A DNA stretch of 44,591 nucleotides, taken from Sulfurimonas sp. Lineage in GTDB: Bacteria; Campylobacterota; Campylobacteria; Campylobacterales; Sulfurimonadaceae. Position numbers and translations under genes: made by a program. The first letter of the stretch is position 1. Each line of letters starts with the position of its first letter. Where the stretch lies: assembly GCA_030949945.1 (NCBI GenBank), contig JAUZRZ010000072.1, positions 1 through 44,591 on the forward strand, in the 5' to 3' direction. The notes under the pieces are model-generated. The model was not told the DNA's origin. It made no database searches and saw only the letters and a program-made list of their open reading frames with translations. Positions 16,879 through 26,330 of this stretch are shown here, in pieces.

Positions 16879-17676
16879 TTAGTTTTGTATCTGCTTTTTA
16901 TTGGTTAACTGTTGTAGGTAGTTCGAGATATTTATAAGAGAAAAAGTCACTAAAAATATCATAAAACCTGGGAAAAAACTCACCCACCAAGCTATCTCAA
17001 CCACATCTTTGCCACCACTAAGTATAGTTCCCCAACTCATCTGTGGAGCGACTATGCCCAGACCTAAAAAACTTAGTCCTGATTCTGCAAGTATAGCACC
17101 CCCTACTCCAAAGGTAAAGCTCACAAAGTAAATTGGTGCAAGTATGGGAGCATAATACTTCAAAAGTATCTTTATTTTTGAGACTTTAGCGATGTTAAGT
17201 ATTTTGATGTAGGGTTGTGAGCCTATCTTAAAACTCTCAGAACGGATGAGTCTTGCAGTAGTCATCCAACCTGTAATAGATATGATAACTATAAGCACCC
17301 AAGCAGAAGCGTTTACATAGCTCACAAGAGCTAAGAGTAAAAAGAATGTAGGAAAGGTTAAAAAGAGATCTACTGTAATGATAAAAGCTTTATCGACATT
17401 GCCTCTAAAGTATCCTGCGATTGAGCCTAATATAAGTCCTAAAAAAGAGGCTATAAAAGCACTACCCACTCCTATGATAAGGGAGACTTTTCCTCCCTCC
17501 ATCAAACGTGCCAATATATCACGACCAAGTCTATCAGTCCCTAGTAAATACTCAAATGAAGGTGCTACAAGAATGGCTTGACTATGAAGGGTATAAGCAT
17601 CCTCTGAGTAAAAGAAGCCACCAAAAAACGAAAACAAAAACACAAAGAAAAAAATGGCTAAGCTGTATATAGGCAT
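16879..17676 (-). CDS. OppC/DppC-like ABC transporter permease
   Basis: The 265-residue inner-membrane protein has about six helices and the family signature LLGTDRLGRDILARLMEGGK near residue 45. The EAA loop region ARLIRSESFKIGSQPYIK lies near 145, and AILAESGLSFLGLGIVAPQM with SWGTILSGG near 195. It is the second permease of peptide, nickel or opine ABC importers. Its usual partners (OppA, OppB, OppD, OppF) are not adjacent. It sits six bases after flgK and may be co-transcribed with the flagellar genes. Substrate unknown. Confidence 0.85.
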   Translation of the reverse strand: MPIYSLAIFFFVFLFSFFGGFFYSEDAYTLHSQAILVAPSFEYLLGTDRLGRDILARLMEGGKVSLIIGVGSAFIASFLGLILGSIAGYFRGNVDKAFIITVDLFLTFPTFFLLLALVSYVNASAWVLIVIISITGWMTTARLIRSESFKIGSQPYIKILNIAKVSKIKILLKYYAPILAPIYFVSFTFGVGGAILAESGLSFLGLGIVAPQMSWGTILSGGKDVVEIAWWVSFFPGFMIFLVTFSLINISNYLQQLTNKKQIQN

Positions 17677-17681
17677 AGATG

Positions 17682-19562
17682 CTACTGTTTTATTCCTAAA
17701 AGTGTCTGCATCATCTGGTCTATCGTTGTGATAATTTTAGCAGAAGCACCATATGCAGTTTGGTATTTTATAAGGTTAGTTAGCTCTTCATCAATATTAA
17801 CTTTTGAAGTAGAAAAGTACTCTAGTTCTACCGCACTAAACTGTACTGATGTCGTTTCATTTTTACTTATGGCTGCGTTTGTACTGATTCCAACAAAGGT
17901 TGCTGTTATGTCAAACATCCCGTATATAGTTGTATCATACAACTCTGTTCCAATTTCAAAAGGGTATTTTTCATATTGTTGCTGTACCATACTGAGGGCT
18001 ACTCTATTGTCTCCAGAAGTACCTGAAACCCCTGCTGTAATACCTGTTGGGTTGTCTTGCAAACTTGAGTTAAGAGCTATACTGCTTGCACTATCCCCAT
18101 CAAAAAATCTTCCCAAACCTAATGCACCCGCAAAATTTGTACCGGAGCTATAGTTAGATGATGTAAGGGTGTCTTCTAAAGAAAATGTATAACCTTGAGA
18201 CTCTGAGAGTGGATCCATTGTAAGTTCTACTCTTGTTATACCATCTGCAGATTGTTGATAGTTAAAATTTAAAAAATTATCAATATCGTTATTTGCATTT
18301 CCATCATTATTATCATCTTTATTTGCTAACATCTGTCCTTCTATTGAGTTAGAGTTAATAACTCCACTCATCGAGGTTGCAGCATTAATATCTATACTTC
18401 TACGAGCTACTTCATTTCCATCTATGTCATAAACAATTAAGTCAAAAGAGCCCTCATTTATATTTAAATCTGAACTAATAAGTGAGCTACTTGAATCAAT
18501 TGTTTGTGGGTTTGATTCCATTTTAGTTGTAGATGCTGAGGCATAAAGATTATTAGTCGCTTCTATAAGTCCTTTTGCAAAAGCATCTAACTGAGCAACA
18601 ACTTTTTGAATAGTACCATCTTGTGGAACACCTGTAGTAGTGTCAATAGAACCTCCACGAAGGTCTAAAATAGCACCAATTTTACCACCTGTTAATGATT
18701 CTTCCATAGGTATAAGTACACCATCTTGGCGCTCATATGACACTTCATAGAAACCATTTTTATTGTTTTCATTTGATATACTGATTGGATGATATGTACC
18801 CCCATCCACTATATTAAAGCCATTTACACTTACAGTATAACTACCTGTCTTTAGATTTGAATTACTATCAATTTGTATATTTGCATCAAGTTGACCGCTA
18901 TTAGTTGTCGCCCCAATAAGTCTTGAGAGGTCGCGTTCTAGAACATTTCTTCTATCTCTTAAATCACTCGCAGTATAAACATCACCAGACTCTGCTGAAT
19001 CAATAGTCTTGTTTAGTGTTGCTAACTCTTTTATTATGGAATTGACTTGGTTTACATTTACTTCAAGTTGAGCATTCATATTATCTTGTAATCCAGTCAC
19101 TTGTGCTTGTGTCTGTACTATATGCTCTGTTAGTGTTTTTGTTTGTTCTGCAAGAGCGACTTTTATAGCATCATTATTTGGATTATCTGCTAATGTTTGC
19201 CACATATTATAGTACTCAGTTAGGTCTGACTTTATACCAACACCATCAATCTCAGGAAAATAAGTTGACAACTCTTCTAATGTCTGCTGAGTAAACTCTG
19301 TATACTCTTTATCCGCAGATATACTTGCATATCTATCAAAAACAAAGTTATCAAAAACTCTTTGAATATCTGTAACCTGTGTACCATTACCAACATTACC
19401 AGAAGTAGTAAAAAGTGGTGTTTGTGCAGTTTGGATTACTCTTTGTCTAGTATAACCCTCTACTTCTGCATTTGTAATATTACTTCCAGTAACATTTATC
19501 CCAACTTGAGCAGCATTTAAACCACTATATCCAATACTCAGACTATTAAATAAAGAAGCCAT
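17682..19562 (-). CDS. flgK: Flagellar hook-associated protein 1
   Basis: This 626-residue protein joins hook and filament. The N-terminus SLSIGYSGLNAAQVGINVTG followed by NITNAEVEGYTRQRV is the conserved flagellar rod/hook-family start. The C-terminus EYFSTSKVNIDEELTNLIKY then QTAYGASAKIITTIDQMMQT is the matching coiled-coil end. The middle (residues 330-560) is variable, as in other FlgK proteins of this class. The frame is intact. It follows flgN by one base, so chaperone and client are co-translated. Confidence 0.93.
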   Translation of the reverse strand: MASLFNSLSIGYSGLNAAQVGINVTGSNITNAEVEGYTRQRVIQTAQTPLFTTSGNVGNGTQVTDIQRVFDNFVFDRYASISADKEYTEFTQQTLEELSTYFPEIDGVGIKSDLTEYYNMWQTLADNPNNDAIKVALAEQTKTLTEHIVQTQAQVTGLQDNMNAQLEVNVNQVNSIIKELATLNKTIDSAESGDVYTASDLRDRRNVLERDLSRLIGATTNSGQLDANIQIDSNSNLKTGSYTVSVNGFNIVDGGTYHPISISNENNKNGFYEVSYERQDGVLIPMEESLTGGKIGAILDLRGGSIDTTTGVPQDGTIQKVVAQLDAFAKGLIEATNNLYASASTTKMESNPQTIDSSSSLISSDLNINEGSFDLIVYDIDGNEVARRSIDINAATSMSGVINSNSIEGQMLANKDDNNDGNANNDIDNFLNFNYQQSADGITRVELTMDPLSESQGYTFSLEDTLTSSNYSSGTNFAGALGLGRFFDGDSASSIALNSSLQDNPTGITAGVSGTSGDNRVALSMVQQQYEKYPFEIGTELYDTTIYGMFDITATFVGISTNAAISKNETTSVQFSAVELEYFSTSKVNIDEELTNLIKYQTAYGASAKIITTIDQMMQTLLGIKQ

Positions 19563-19563
19563 C

Positions 19564-19992
19564 TTACACTCTCACTTCTAAAATAGATGAGTTTTTTGAT
19601 GTTACTTTATCGTATCCTTGCATCTCTGTTGGAACAAGTCTTTCTAAAAATGTATTGTATAGATTACTTACAAGTAAAACAAATTTTGCATATTTTTTAT
19701 TTATATCTCGTAAATTATTGAGTTCTACCTTAAGTTCATCTAAAAGTATATGTTGTTCTTTGTTGAGAAGGCTTGGAAGTTCTATATTTGGGTTAGCTGT
19801 TATCAAAGAAGATATTTCATTATCTATAAGTGCTTTTTTTACTTCAAAACTTTTTAGTTTTTCTTCTTTGAGTGATAATCTATCAAATTGAGTAGTATGC
19901 TCAGCTTTTTTTATATCTTCTATGTCAGATTCTGTAATGTTGATTATATCCCTTAAATCACTCAAGGCATTTTGTAAATAATGTGATAACAT
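19564..19992 (-). CDS. flgN: FlgN-like flagellar export chaperone
   Basis: The 142-residue, largely alpha-helical protein has heptad-like repeats (LSDLRDIINITESDIEDIKK; EKLKSFEVKKALIDNEISSL) and no membrane segment or signal. Sequence alone is weak evidence. The place between flgM and flgK and the size match FlgN, which keeps FlgK and FlgL export-competent. The assignment rests mainly on context. Confidence 0.7.
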   Translation of the reverse strand: MLSHYLQNALSDLRDIINITESDIEDIKKAEHTTQFDRLSLKEEKLKSFEVKKALIDNEISSLITANPNIELPSLLNKEQHILLDELKVELNNLRDINKKYAKFVLLVSNLYNTFLERLVPTEMQGYDKVTSKNSSILEVRV

Positions 19993-20019
19993 ATCTAACT
20001 CCTGTTTTACTTTTATAGT

Positions 20020-20223
20020 TTAAAGTAGAGCATCCGCCATCTTTTGAGATAAAGCATTTAAATCTACCTTGTACTCGCCTGAGTCTATTGACTTTTTGAG
20101 TTCATCAACCTTGCTTATTTCATGACTAGATGATACAGCTACAGTCGGTTTTTGTTCTTTTAGTGTGTTGCTACTGTTTTGATAAGCAGCACTTACAACT
20201 GAACTATTTATTTGTGAAATCAT
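20020..20223 (-). CDS. flgM: Anti-sigma-28 factor FlgM
   Basis: The 67-residue protein has a flexible Ser-rich N-terminal half and a C-terminal half SKVDELKKSIDSGEYKVDLN followed by ALSQKMADALL. This matches the FlgM helix that binds FliA (consensus V.xlKxxIxxGxYxvdxxxIAxkml). It holds FliA inactive until the hook is complete, then is exported. It is preceded by a sequence resembling a FliA promoter, the expected feedback arrangement. Confidence 0.9.
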   Translation of the reverse strand: MISQINSSVVSAAYQNSSNTLKEQKPTVAVSSSHEISKVDELKKSIDSGEYKVDLNALSQKMADALL

Positions 20224-20243
20224 AATTTATCCTTTATACTTCT

Positions 20244-20272
20244 ATATCGGCAAATTCTTCATTTACTAAAGG
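20244..20272 (-). promoter_or_regulatory. Candidate FliA (sigma-28) promoter for flgM-flgN-flgK
   Basis: The minus strand carries GCCGATAT (complement of 20244-20251), one base from the sigma-28 -10 consensus GCCGATAA, about 20 bases before the flgM ATG. A TTTA lies 15 bases further upstream where TAAA would be expected, so the -35 match is imperfect. It falls in the 57-base gap after flgJ. Confidence 0.5.
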
Positions 20273-20280
20273 AAAGTTTC

Positions 20281-20586
20281 TCACTTTTCTCTACTTAAAT
20301 AGTCATATAACATCTGCGAAAAACCAAAGCCCCCTGCACTCGCTTTACTGAGTTCATCACGGTACATTGATTTATATATTTTATCTCCCGGATCTTTTTG
20401 TGAGGAGAATAAATCTGTATCATTTTTAGCTGCATTATCCATTAACATCTTAATGATAACGGCTTCAAAAGCATCAGTTTGTTCTCGTAACTCTTTATCA
20501 TCAACATTACTGTTTATTTTAGGAATGTTTGTGTTTTGTATTGTAAGTTGTGCTGTGTTTGTTATGCTGTTCATACCGTATCCCAT
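20281..20586 (-). CDS. flgJ: Rod-binding protein (FlgJ N-terminal domain)
   Basis: The 101 residues contain ELREQTDAFEAVIIKMLMDN and DPGDKIYKSMYRDELSKASA then GGFGFSQMLYDYL. This is the rod-capping domain of FlgJ without the muramidase domain found in enteric FlgJ. Stand-alone forms are usual in Campylobacterota. The gene overlaps the flgI stop by one base. It helps assemble the rod in the periplasm. The likely start is MGYGMNSITN; the second Met is also possible. Confidence 0.85.
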   Translation of the reverse strand: MGYGMNSITNTAQLTIQNTNIPKINSNVDDKELREQTDAFEAVIIKMLMDNAAKNDTDLFSSQKDPGDKIYKSMYRDELSKASAGGFGFSQMLYDYLSREK

Positions 20587-21629
20587 TACATTAGCACCAA
20601 GTCAGCTACAATACTTCCAGCACTTTTCATAGCTTCGAGTATAGAGATTATATCTTTAGGACTAGCACCCATTTTTTGAAGTGAACGCACAAGGTTTGCA
20701 ACTGTTGTTGTTCCCTCTTTTGTATAAACTTCATTCTCATTTAAGCCTATCACTAAGTCATTATCAATTTTAATAGAACCATCAGGAGAGAAGATACTTT
20801 TCTGTTCAACTATTTTTATCGTAATATCCCCATGAGTCAAAATAATTGGCTTGAGCTCAATATTTACCCCAGCAACAATAGTTCCAGTTCTCTCATTAAT
20901 GATAATTCTATTTTTAGCTTGATAAACCATATCTATATCTTGTACTTCTGCTAAAAACTCTATCATTGAACGATTTTTAGGACATTTCAACTTTACACTT
21001 CTTGAGTCAGTTGCTACTGCAACTTGAGTGTTATAAAAACCATTTATAGCTTTTTGTACAGAAATAGCATTTTTAAAGTCAGCCTCTTTGAGTGAAAGAG
21101 TTGCATACTCTTTATTAAAAAGGTTTATATTGATTTCACGCTCAATAATTCCTCCATCAAATACCACTCCAGCAGTCGGATGAGTTACTGCTCCACCTCT
21201 TGTATTTCTTCCACCGATACTCACAGACCCCTGACCTAGTGCATAAATCTTTCCATCAACCCCTTTTAAGGGAGTCATCAAAAGAATACCACCCTCTAAG
21301 GACTTTGCATCTCCTATCGAAGAGACAGTAATATCAAGTTTATCACCCTGTCTTGCGAATGGTTTCATAGTAGCTGTTACAACAACTGCTGCAACATTTT
21401 TTGATATAATATCTCTTGGTGCGATATTTACATTCATCGCTCTTAACATATTTGAAATAGACTGCAGTGTAAACCTAGAAGTAACACCATCACCCGTTTT
21501 TTTGAGTCCAACAACAAGCGAATAACCGATAATCTGATTTTCTCTCACACCAACGATATTTGACACATCATTGATTTTAGTTGCATTTAGTGCTGATATA
21601 AAAAGAAGTAGCAGTAAAAAATATTTCAT
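20586..21629 (-). CDS. flgI: Flagellar P-ring protein
   Basis: FlgI forms the periplasmic P-ring around the rod. From MKYFLLLLLFISALNATKIN (a signal peptide of about 18 residues) the 347-residue protein shows GVRENQIIGYSLVVGLKKTG, NMLRAMNVNI, NVAAVVVTATMKPFARQGDK, RGGAVTHPTAGVVFDGGIIE and the C-terminal VANLVRSLQKMGASPKDIIS then ILEAMKSAGSI, all typical. A start at 21650 adds seven residues but lacks a signal-like beginning, so I prefer 21629. Confidence 0.93.
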   Translation of the reverse strand: MKYFLLLLLFISALNATKINDVSNIVGVRENQIIGYSLVVGLKKTGDGVTSRFTLQSISNMLRAMNVNIAPRDIISKNVAAVVVTATMKPFARQGDKLDITVSSIGDAKSLEGGILLMTPLKGVDGKIYALGQGSVSIGGRNTRGGAVTHPTAGVVFDGGIIEREININLFNKEYATLSLKEADFKNAISVQKAINGFYNTQVAVATDSRSVKLKCPKNRSMIEFLAEVQDIDMVYQAKNRIIINERTGTIVAGVNIELKPIILTHGDITIKIVEQKSIFSPDGSIKIDNDLVIGLNENEVYTKEGTTTVANLVRSLQKMGASPKDIISILEAMKSAGSIVADLVLM

Positions 21630-21686
21630 TATTATCCTTGAATTACTCAAGTTATAGCAATTATTATTCCACTTTTGGCTAAGGAG

Positions 21687-22283
21687 TTATTCGGCAGCGA
21701 GGTAGGTTAGGCTAGTATTTCCAAACTTTTTACTTTTAATGATATGAAATGAGCCTAAGGTCTCAGGTACTTCTAAACCAGTCATATGCTCAATGATAAT
21801 CATTCGTACAGACTCTTGGGGCAGGGATTTTATTAGATTCATTGTTTTATCATAAATCTCTTCCATTCCCTCTCTTATACTAAAAGGAGGGTCCACATAA
21901 AAGTATGCATCTTCGCCCATCTTTTTTAGTTTTGCTACTACTGCATTTATGTTCTCAAAACTATCACCACCATAAACACTACAAGCACTCGGGTTAGTTT
22001 GCGCAATATTTTCCTTGAGTGTTTTAAGTGCATCTCTATCTTTTTCCATAAACTGTATACTTTTAGCTCCACGACTTAGTGCTTCTAAACCGATAGAACC
22101 ACTCCCTGAGAAGACCTCAACAAAGTTTGCATCTACTATCTCAAACTGGAGTGTATTAAAAAATGATTCTAGTACTATAGTTTTTGAACTTCTTGTAGTT
22201 GTTTTACTTGGAAGTTTTAGAACCTTGCCCTTATACTTTCCACTAATAATTTTTTTTGTAAATTTTTTCCTGTTATTTTTCAT
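21687..22283 (-). CDS. rsmD: 16S rRNA (guanine966-N2)-methyltransferase
   Basis: The 198-residue SAM-dependent enzyme has a basic start (NNRKKFTKKIISGKYKGKVL), motif I FVEVFSGSGSIGLEALSRGA near residue 60, the acidic loop QFMEKDRDA and catalytic motif IV YVDPPFSI near 128. KFGNTSLTYL closes the protein. RsmD usually has DLFAGSGALGLEALSRGA in motif I, so this is a standard member with a slight variant. It overlaps the upstream hypothetical gene by 11 bases. Confidence 0.9.
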   Translation of the reverse strand: MKNNRKKFTKKIISGKYKGKVLKLPSKTTTRSSKTIVLESFFNTLQFEIVDANFVEVFSGSGSIGLEALSRGAKSIQFMEKDRDALKTLKENIAQTNPSACSVYGGDSFENINAVVAKLKKMGEDAYFYVDPPFSIREGMEEIYDKTMNLIKSLPQESVRMIIIEHMTGLEVPETLGSFHIIKSKKFGNTSLTYLAAE

Positions 22284-22647
22284 AAAATGCTTTTACTACT
22301 CGTATAATATTTGCTTGGTACTCTTGTGTTAAAGACTCTATGCGTTTCTCCAAAATACCAAAATCCATTTGAGTATCAGAGACTCGGATAATAGCATCTA
22401 CATTTTTGCCTTGTGGATTTAAAACAGCCAAATGTTTCTCAAGTGCTAAAATAAGCTGTGCCTTTGAAAAAGGTTTTTTCAAATCTGCTTTTTCATCACT
22501 TCCAATGTAAAAACAACGTTCATCATCTAAACAAGGCTTATCTCTCACAACAATATCACACTTATTGTATGAGCAAAGGTGCTTATCTAAAAAAAGCTCC
22601 AATGACTTCTGCAAAAGTGGTGAGTTACACTGTGCTGCTATTTTCAT
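22273..22647 (-). CDS. Conserved hypothetical protein
   Basis: This 124-residue soluble protein begins MKIAAQCNSPLLQKSLELFL and contains DIVVRDKPCLDDERCFYIGS and KKPFSKAQLILALEKHLAVL. Four cysteines lie in the first half. I recognise no domain; the beginning has a Rossmann-like or response-regulator-like pattern of strand and helix, but without the phospho-acceptor region. It is coupled to an exonuclease gene upstream and rsmD downstream by overlaps at both ends. Confidence 0.75.
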   Translation of the reverse strand: MKIAAQCNSPLLQKSLELFLDKHLCSYNKCDIVVRDKPCLDDERCFYIGSDEKADLKKPFSKAQLILALEKHLAVLNPQGKNVDAIIRVSDTQMDFGILEKRIESLTQEYQANIIRVVKAFYEK

Positions 22648-23348
22648 AAATTTCCTTCTAAATAGTAGTTTATACTATATTTTAAATCTTCATCACATTC
22701 ACTACTAAGTAGCCACTGAGCATACGAGAGATCATTTATACATACCTCTTCAATATACTTGCCCTTATGTTTCCCAAAAGAGAACTTTTTTAAAAGAACC
22801 TCTTTAAAACTTAGCTCTAACATCACTTCTATACTTACCATCTCTTGCAAATATAAAAACAGAAGTTTCGTTACAACTGCATCACTTAGAGCATTATGTG
22901 CGACTAAAGCATCTTTAATTCCATACTCCTGTTTAAGCTTCTCTTCACCCTTGTATAGTCTCAACTCATAACGCAGTAACTGTAGAGAAAAGTTATCGCA
23001 CTCTTCTAAGAGGTGTTTACTGACCCGCTGGGTGTCTATCACACCACCTTTCCAAATAAAACCTGATTTTCTTAGCATTTCTAAATGAAAGAGACTATTA
23101 TGTACTACAAGTGTATTCTCCTCACTATTGTGCAGTTGAAGATATTTATAAACATCACTATCTTTAAAACTTCTTTTATCTTTTAACATCTCATTTGTAA
23201 TATGATGTACACTTGAAGCCTCTACAGATATTTTTTTGCCTTCGTTTACAAGCTCATAAACATACTCGCTCTCCCCTAGGTAAGCAATAGAGCAGATACG
23301 ATCAAGTGCATTAAGCCCTGTAGTCTCACTGTCTAAAAAAATCAACAT
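22644..23348 (-). CDS. DEDDh-like 3'-5' exonuclease with C-terminal DUF3820-type domain
   Basis: From MLIFLDSETTGLNALDRICS the 234-residue protein has exonuclease motif I (DSETTG), HHITNEMLKDK, motif II as VVHNSLFHLEML and motif III as AHNALSDAVVTKLLFLYL. In motif II a His stands where the family has the metal-binding Asp (usually HNxxFD). The C-terminal SFGKHKGKYIEEVCINDLSY then AQWLLS resembles the small DUF3820 FGKYKGK domain. It is related to the DNA polymerase III epsilon family and probably acts in repair or RNA turnover. A start at 23372 is possible but 23348 overlaps the upstream stop neatly. Confidence 0.75.
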   Translation of the reverse strand: MLIFLDSETTGLNALDRICSIAYLGESEYVYELVNEGKKISVEASSVHHITNEMLKDKRSFKDSDVYKYLQLHNSEENTLVVHNSLFHLEMLRKSGFIWKGGVIDTQRVSKHLLEECDNFSLQLLRYELRLYKGEEKLKQEYGIKDALVAHNALSDAVVTKLLFLYLQEMVSIEVMLELSFKEVLLKKFSFGKHKGKYIEEVCINDLSYAQWLLSSECDEDLKYSINYYLEGNL

Positions 23349-23902
23349 TTGACCAACCTTACCCGCTTGCATCGCGAATTAAGTATCATAAAAGAGAAGT
23401 ACCCAGCTACTAAGACAAAGCCATATAAAACATAAATGTTAAACCAATCAAAAACAGCTATATATGAGTTCAAAATATATGAGAAAATCAGTGCTATTAT
23501 CATCTGTGCTCCTACAAGCCAAATAATCAACATAAACCATTTTCTCCAAACCTGCACTAAGTCTCCAAAGCCCACATCTTCTATAACTTCTACTTTTTCC
23601 TCTTTAGGACAACTCAGTAGTTGTAGTTTATAGTTGTTTATGGGTTTGTTAAACACAAACTTGAGTGTTCTAAATAAAAACAACAAAAGTGTCAAACTCC
23701 AAATAATAGGAAACCAAAACAGAGTAATATCTATAAGCGCCTCTTGTAACTCTTGTATTAAAGGAGGCATACCTTGTGCAATATACAAGTACATACTAAT
23801 AAAACTAGCTAAAATAAGTGCTAAAGAGATGCTACTGAGTGTTAAACGCAGTGCCCAGCCTGCCCAGACTAAAAGATAAAACCTACTCACTCTTTTCTCC
23901 AA
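23342..23902 (-). CDS. Integral membrane protein of unknown function
   Basis: The 186 residues contain four predicted helices: LTLSSISLALILASFISMYL, WFPIIWSLTLLLFLF, WFMLIIWLVGAQMIIALIF and YVLYGFVLVAGYFSFMI. A charged cytoplasmic loop (CPKEEKVEVIEDVGFGDLVQ) separates pairs of helices, and the C-terminus is basic and cysteine-containing. I recognise no family. The layout is reminiscent of DUF4328-type proteins, but that is a guess. It overlaps both neighbours slightly and so belongs to the same transcript. Confidence 0.7.
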   Translation of the reverse strand: MEKRVSRFYLLVWAGWALRLTLSSISLALILASFISMYLYIAQGMPPLIQELQEALIDITLFWFPIIWSLTLLLFLFRTLKFVFNKPINNYKLQLLSCPKEEKVEVIEDVGFGDLVQVWRKWFMLIIWLVGAQMIIALIFSYILNSYIAVFDWFNIYVLYGFVLVAGYFSFMILNSRCKRVRLVKC

Positions 23903-24314
23903 ACTTCCCTAAAATAGTATTGTAGTGTTCTAGTGTCATAAAACTTTTCTCAAACCTATAACGAATAACAAACTCTACAACTCTATTTTTCACATCACTA
24001 TCAACATGCTCGACTCTACCAAAATAGGCAAGTGAGATATTTTTACTCTTAATTTTTGCATTTCTATCATAACTAATGGCTAATATTTGAAGATATTTAC
24101 CCTCTTTTATCTCACCTAAACTCTCTTCTAAAAGTGAGGCACCAGAGAGGTTAATGGCTTTAAAAAGAAAAAGTTCTTCAAAAGTATCTACTTTTTCATT
24201 GATACCAACCTCAGTAAATAGTTCTCTGAGCTTAATCATATTACTTTTTCTAGCAAATTCATAACTCGATATTTTATTTGTAAGGTTTTTTAATCTATCT
24301 AAAGCTGAACTCAT
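23883..24314 (-). CDS. Conserved hypothetical protein
   Basis: From MSSALDRLKNLTNKISSYEF the 143-residue soluble protein continues KLRELFTEVGINEKVDTFEE, GKYLQILAISYDR and KNRVVEFVIRYRFEKSFMTL. The pattern is helix, then mixed strands, with no signal or membrane segment. I chose 24314 because the longer reading from 24350 adds residues with no ribosome site. It is the first gene of the minus-strand run that includes the exonuclease and rsmD, and diverges from the TonB receptor gene. No function recognised. Confidence 0.65.
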   Translation of the reverse strand: MSSALDRLKNLTNKISSYEFARKSNMIKLRELFTEVGINEKVDTFEELFLFKAINLSGASLLEESLGEIKEGKYLQILAISYDRNAKIKSKNISLAYFGRVEHVDSDVKNRVVEFVIRYRFEKSFMTLEHYNTILGKFGEKSE

Positions 24315-24409
24315 ACTGAATATCCTAAAATTTATACAACAGTATATCAAATAAGAATGATTTATGCTAGAATTGAATATACTCAGTTATATAACAATAT
24401 ATAAGGTTT
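24315..24409. promoter_or_regulatory. Divergent promoter region with a short palindrome
   Basis: This AT-rich gap separates a minus-strand hypothetical gene from the plus-strand TonB receptor. It holds the perfect 10-base palindrome GTTATATAAC at 24386-24395, about 15 bases before the receptor start. No clear Fur box is seen, although receptors of this kind are often metal-regulated. Confidence 0.35.
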
Positions 24410-26329
24410 ATGATGTCACATTTTTTTTCACTCATACTCATCTCAACACTTTTACTCTCAAATGACATTCCCAACTTTGAAGATGATTTCTTACAAAGCT
24501 TAGAAGAGGTTAGCGAAATCGCAACAAAGAGTAAACTTAATATCGATGATGCACCTGCGTTTGTAACAGTTCTCAACCATGAAAAGCTTCGTAAACTCGG
24601 TATTGACAATGTCCAAGAAGCACTTGCTCAAGTACCTGGTGTACAACTAAAACGAGAAGCTATTGGTGTTCCTGTGATTATATTTCGTGGTGTTTCACAA
24701 AAAGGTGAAGTTAAACTTATGCTAGATGGTGTGAGCATAAACAACACCTACCGTGGCTCTATCTACCATTTTCTTGACTTTCCTATAGAACTCGTTGAAC
24801 GCATAGAGGTTATCCGTGGAGCTGGTTCTGTTCTTTATGGTTCTGGTGCTATTAGTGGTGTTATAAATATCATTACAAAAAGTTCAAGTAGTGAAAATAT
24901 AAATAGTGTTTTTATTTCGGGTGGAAGCTATAACTATTATAAAGGAGGTGCTCTTGTTGCCTCAAATTTTGCTAATATAAAAATTGCAATAGATACTTAC
25001 TATCAGGAAAATCAAAAATTCATTGAATCAACTGATAGACACCTTACAGACTACTCTGTCGGATTAAAGATAAACGACGAACACTTTGCACTACTTGCTA
25101 AGAATCAAAAATCAGATATAGGGAAATGCTTACGGTGCTCTCTCTGCGCCTGCTAGCAAAGTAGCAGACACAGATACAAATAACTTTTACAATCAAAACA
25201 GTACCTTCTTTCTTAAGAGTTCTTACCAAAATAATTTATCCAAAAACAATAAGATAAAGCTTCTTGCTGGGTATTCAAACAGTATGGACAAGTAGATAGC
25301 AAGGCATGCACAAGTAACTAACTGCAATAAAGCGATGCAGTCGCTGGTACTATTACACTTGACTATAGAGAGTATGCTTATTATGCCCAAATCAGATTTT
25401 TACATCATATACCATGCTCCTACAATGAGTTTCTTATTGGTGCAAAATATGAAACGGCTAAAGTAACTCAAAGCGAGTGGATATGGGAAAGTACAATTCC
25501 AAGTCTTCCTAAGTATAATGTAACACCCGATTCAAATCGAGATACTACATCTTTATATATAAATGACAAATACTCTATTAACCCAGACTTTGACATCACA
25601 GCAGGTATTAGATACGATAATTACTCAGATTTTGGAGATGCTCTCTCGCCAACTTTAGCCTTTGTTTACAGAATAAACCCAAAATGGAGAATAAAATCTC
25701 TTTATTCACAAGCATATCGTGTCCCTTCGTGGGTCGAACTCACTTCAAATCCAAACTTAAAAGCAGAGACATCCAACTCCTATGAAGCAGGAGTTATATA
25801 TAAAGATAGAAAAAGTTCCATTGTGCGTTTTAATATTTACAGAACAGAGATATATAACTTGATTATAAAAAATACTCCCTATACACAAGCACTAGATGAT
25901 TCACATTTTTTTGGAGCTGAGCTTGAGTACCTTTTTACACCTAGTCAAGACTTAGACCTCACTCTCTTTGCCTCTTATGTAGAAGCTACAGATGAAAATG
26001 ATGAAGATTTAGCTGATGTTGCCAACGAACTTCTTACACTCTCTGGTATATACGAGCTTGATTATGGACTCACTCTTGGTGGGCTTGTGAAGTATATTGG
26101 GAGTTCTAAACGCAGCACTACAGATATATCAGAGACTAGAGGTAGTATGTCAAGTAGTCTCATAACCGACACAACACTCTCTTATGCATTTAAGAACTTA
26201 ACAGCATCACTTATCATCAAAGACCTTTTTGATAAGGGAACATATTATGCTTTACCTACAAGTACACTAAACAATGACTTTTATGATGGTGGTCGAACCA
26301 TCTTAGTTAAAGCATCATGGGAATTTTAA
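24410..26329 (+). CDS. TonB-dependent outer-membrane receptor, frameshifted
   Basis: Two large open parts join into about 640 residues. The plug domain has AFVTVLNHEKLRKLGIDNVQ, EALAQVPGVQLKREAIGVPV, IIFRGVSQKGEVKLMLDGVS and IERIEVIRGAGSVLYGSGAI followed by GVINIITK, the canonical order. The barrel includes LYINDKYSINPDFDITAGIR, YRINPKWRIKSLYSQAYRVP and ETSNSYEAGVIY, ending in VKASWEF with the terminal Phe of outer-membrane barrels. A signal peptide is present. Indels lie near 25125 and 25290-25330. The ligand is unknown. With the next two genes it may sense rather than only import its ligand. Confidence 0.85.
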
Positions 26330-26330
26330 G

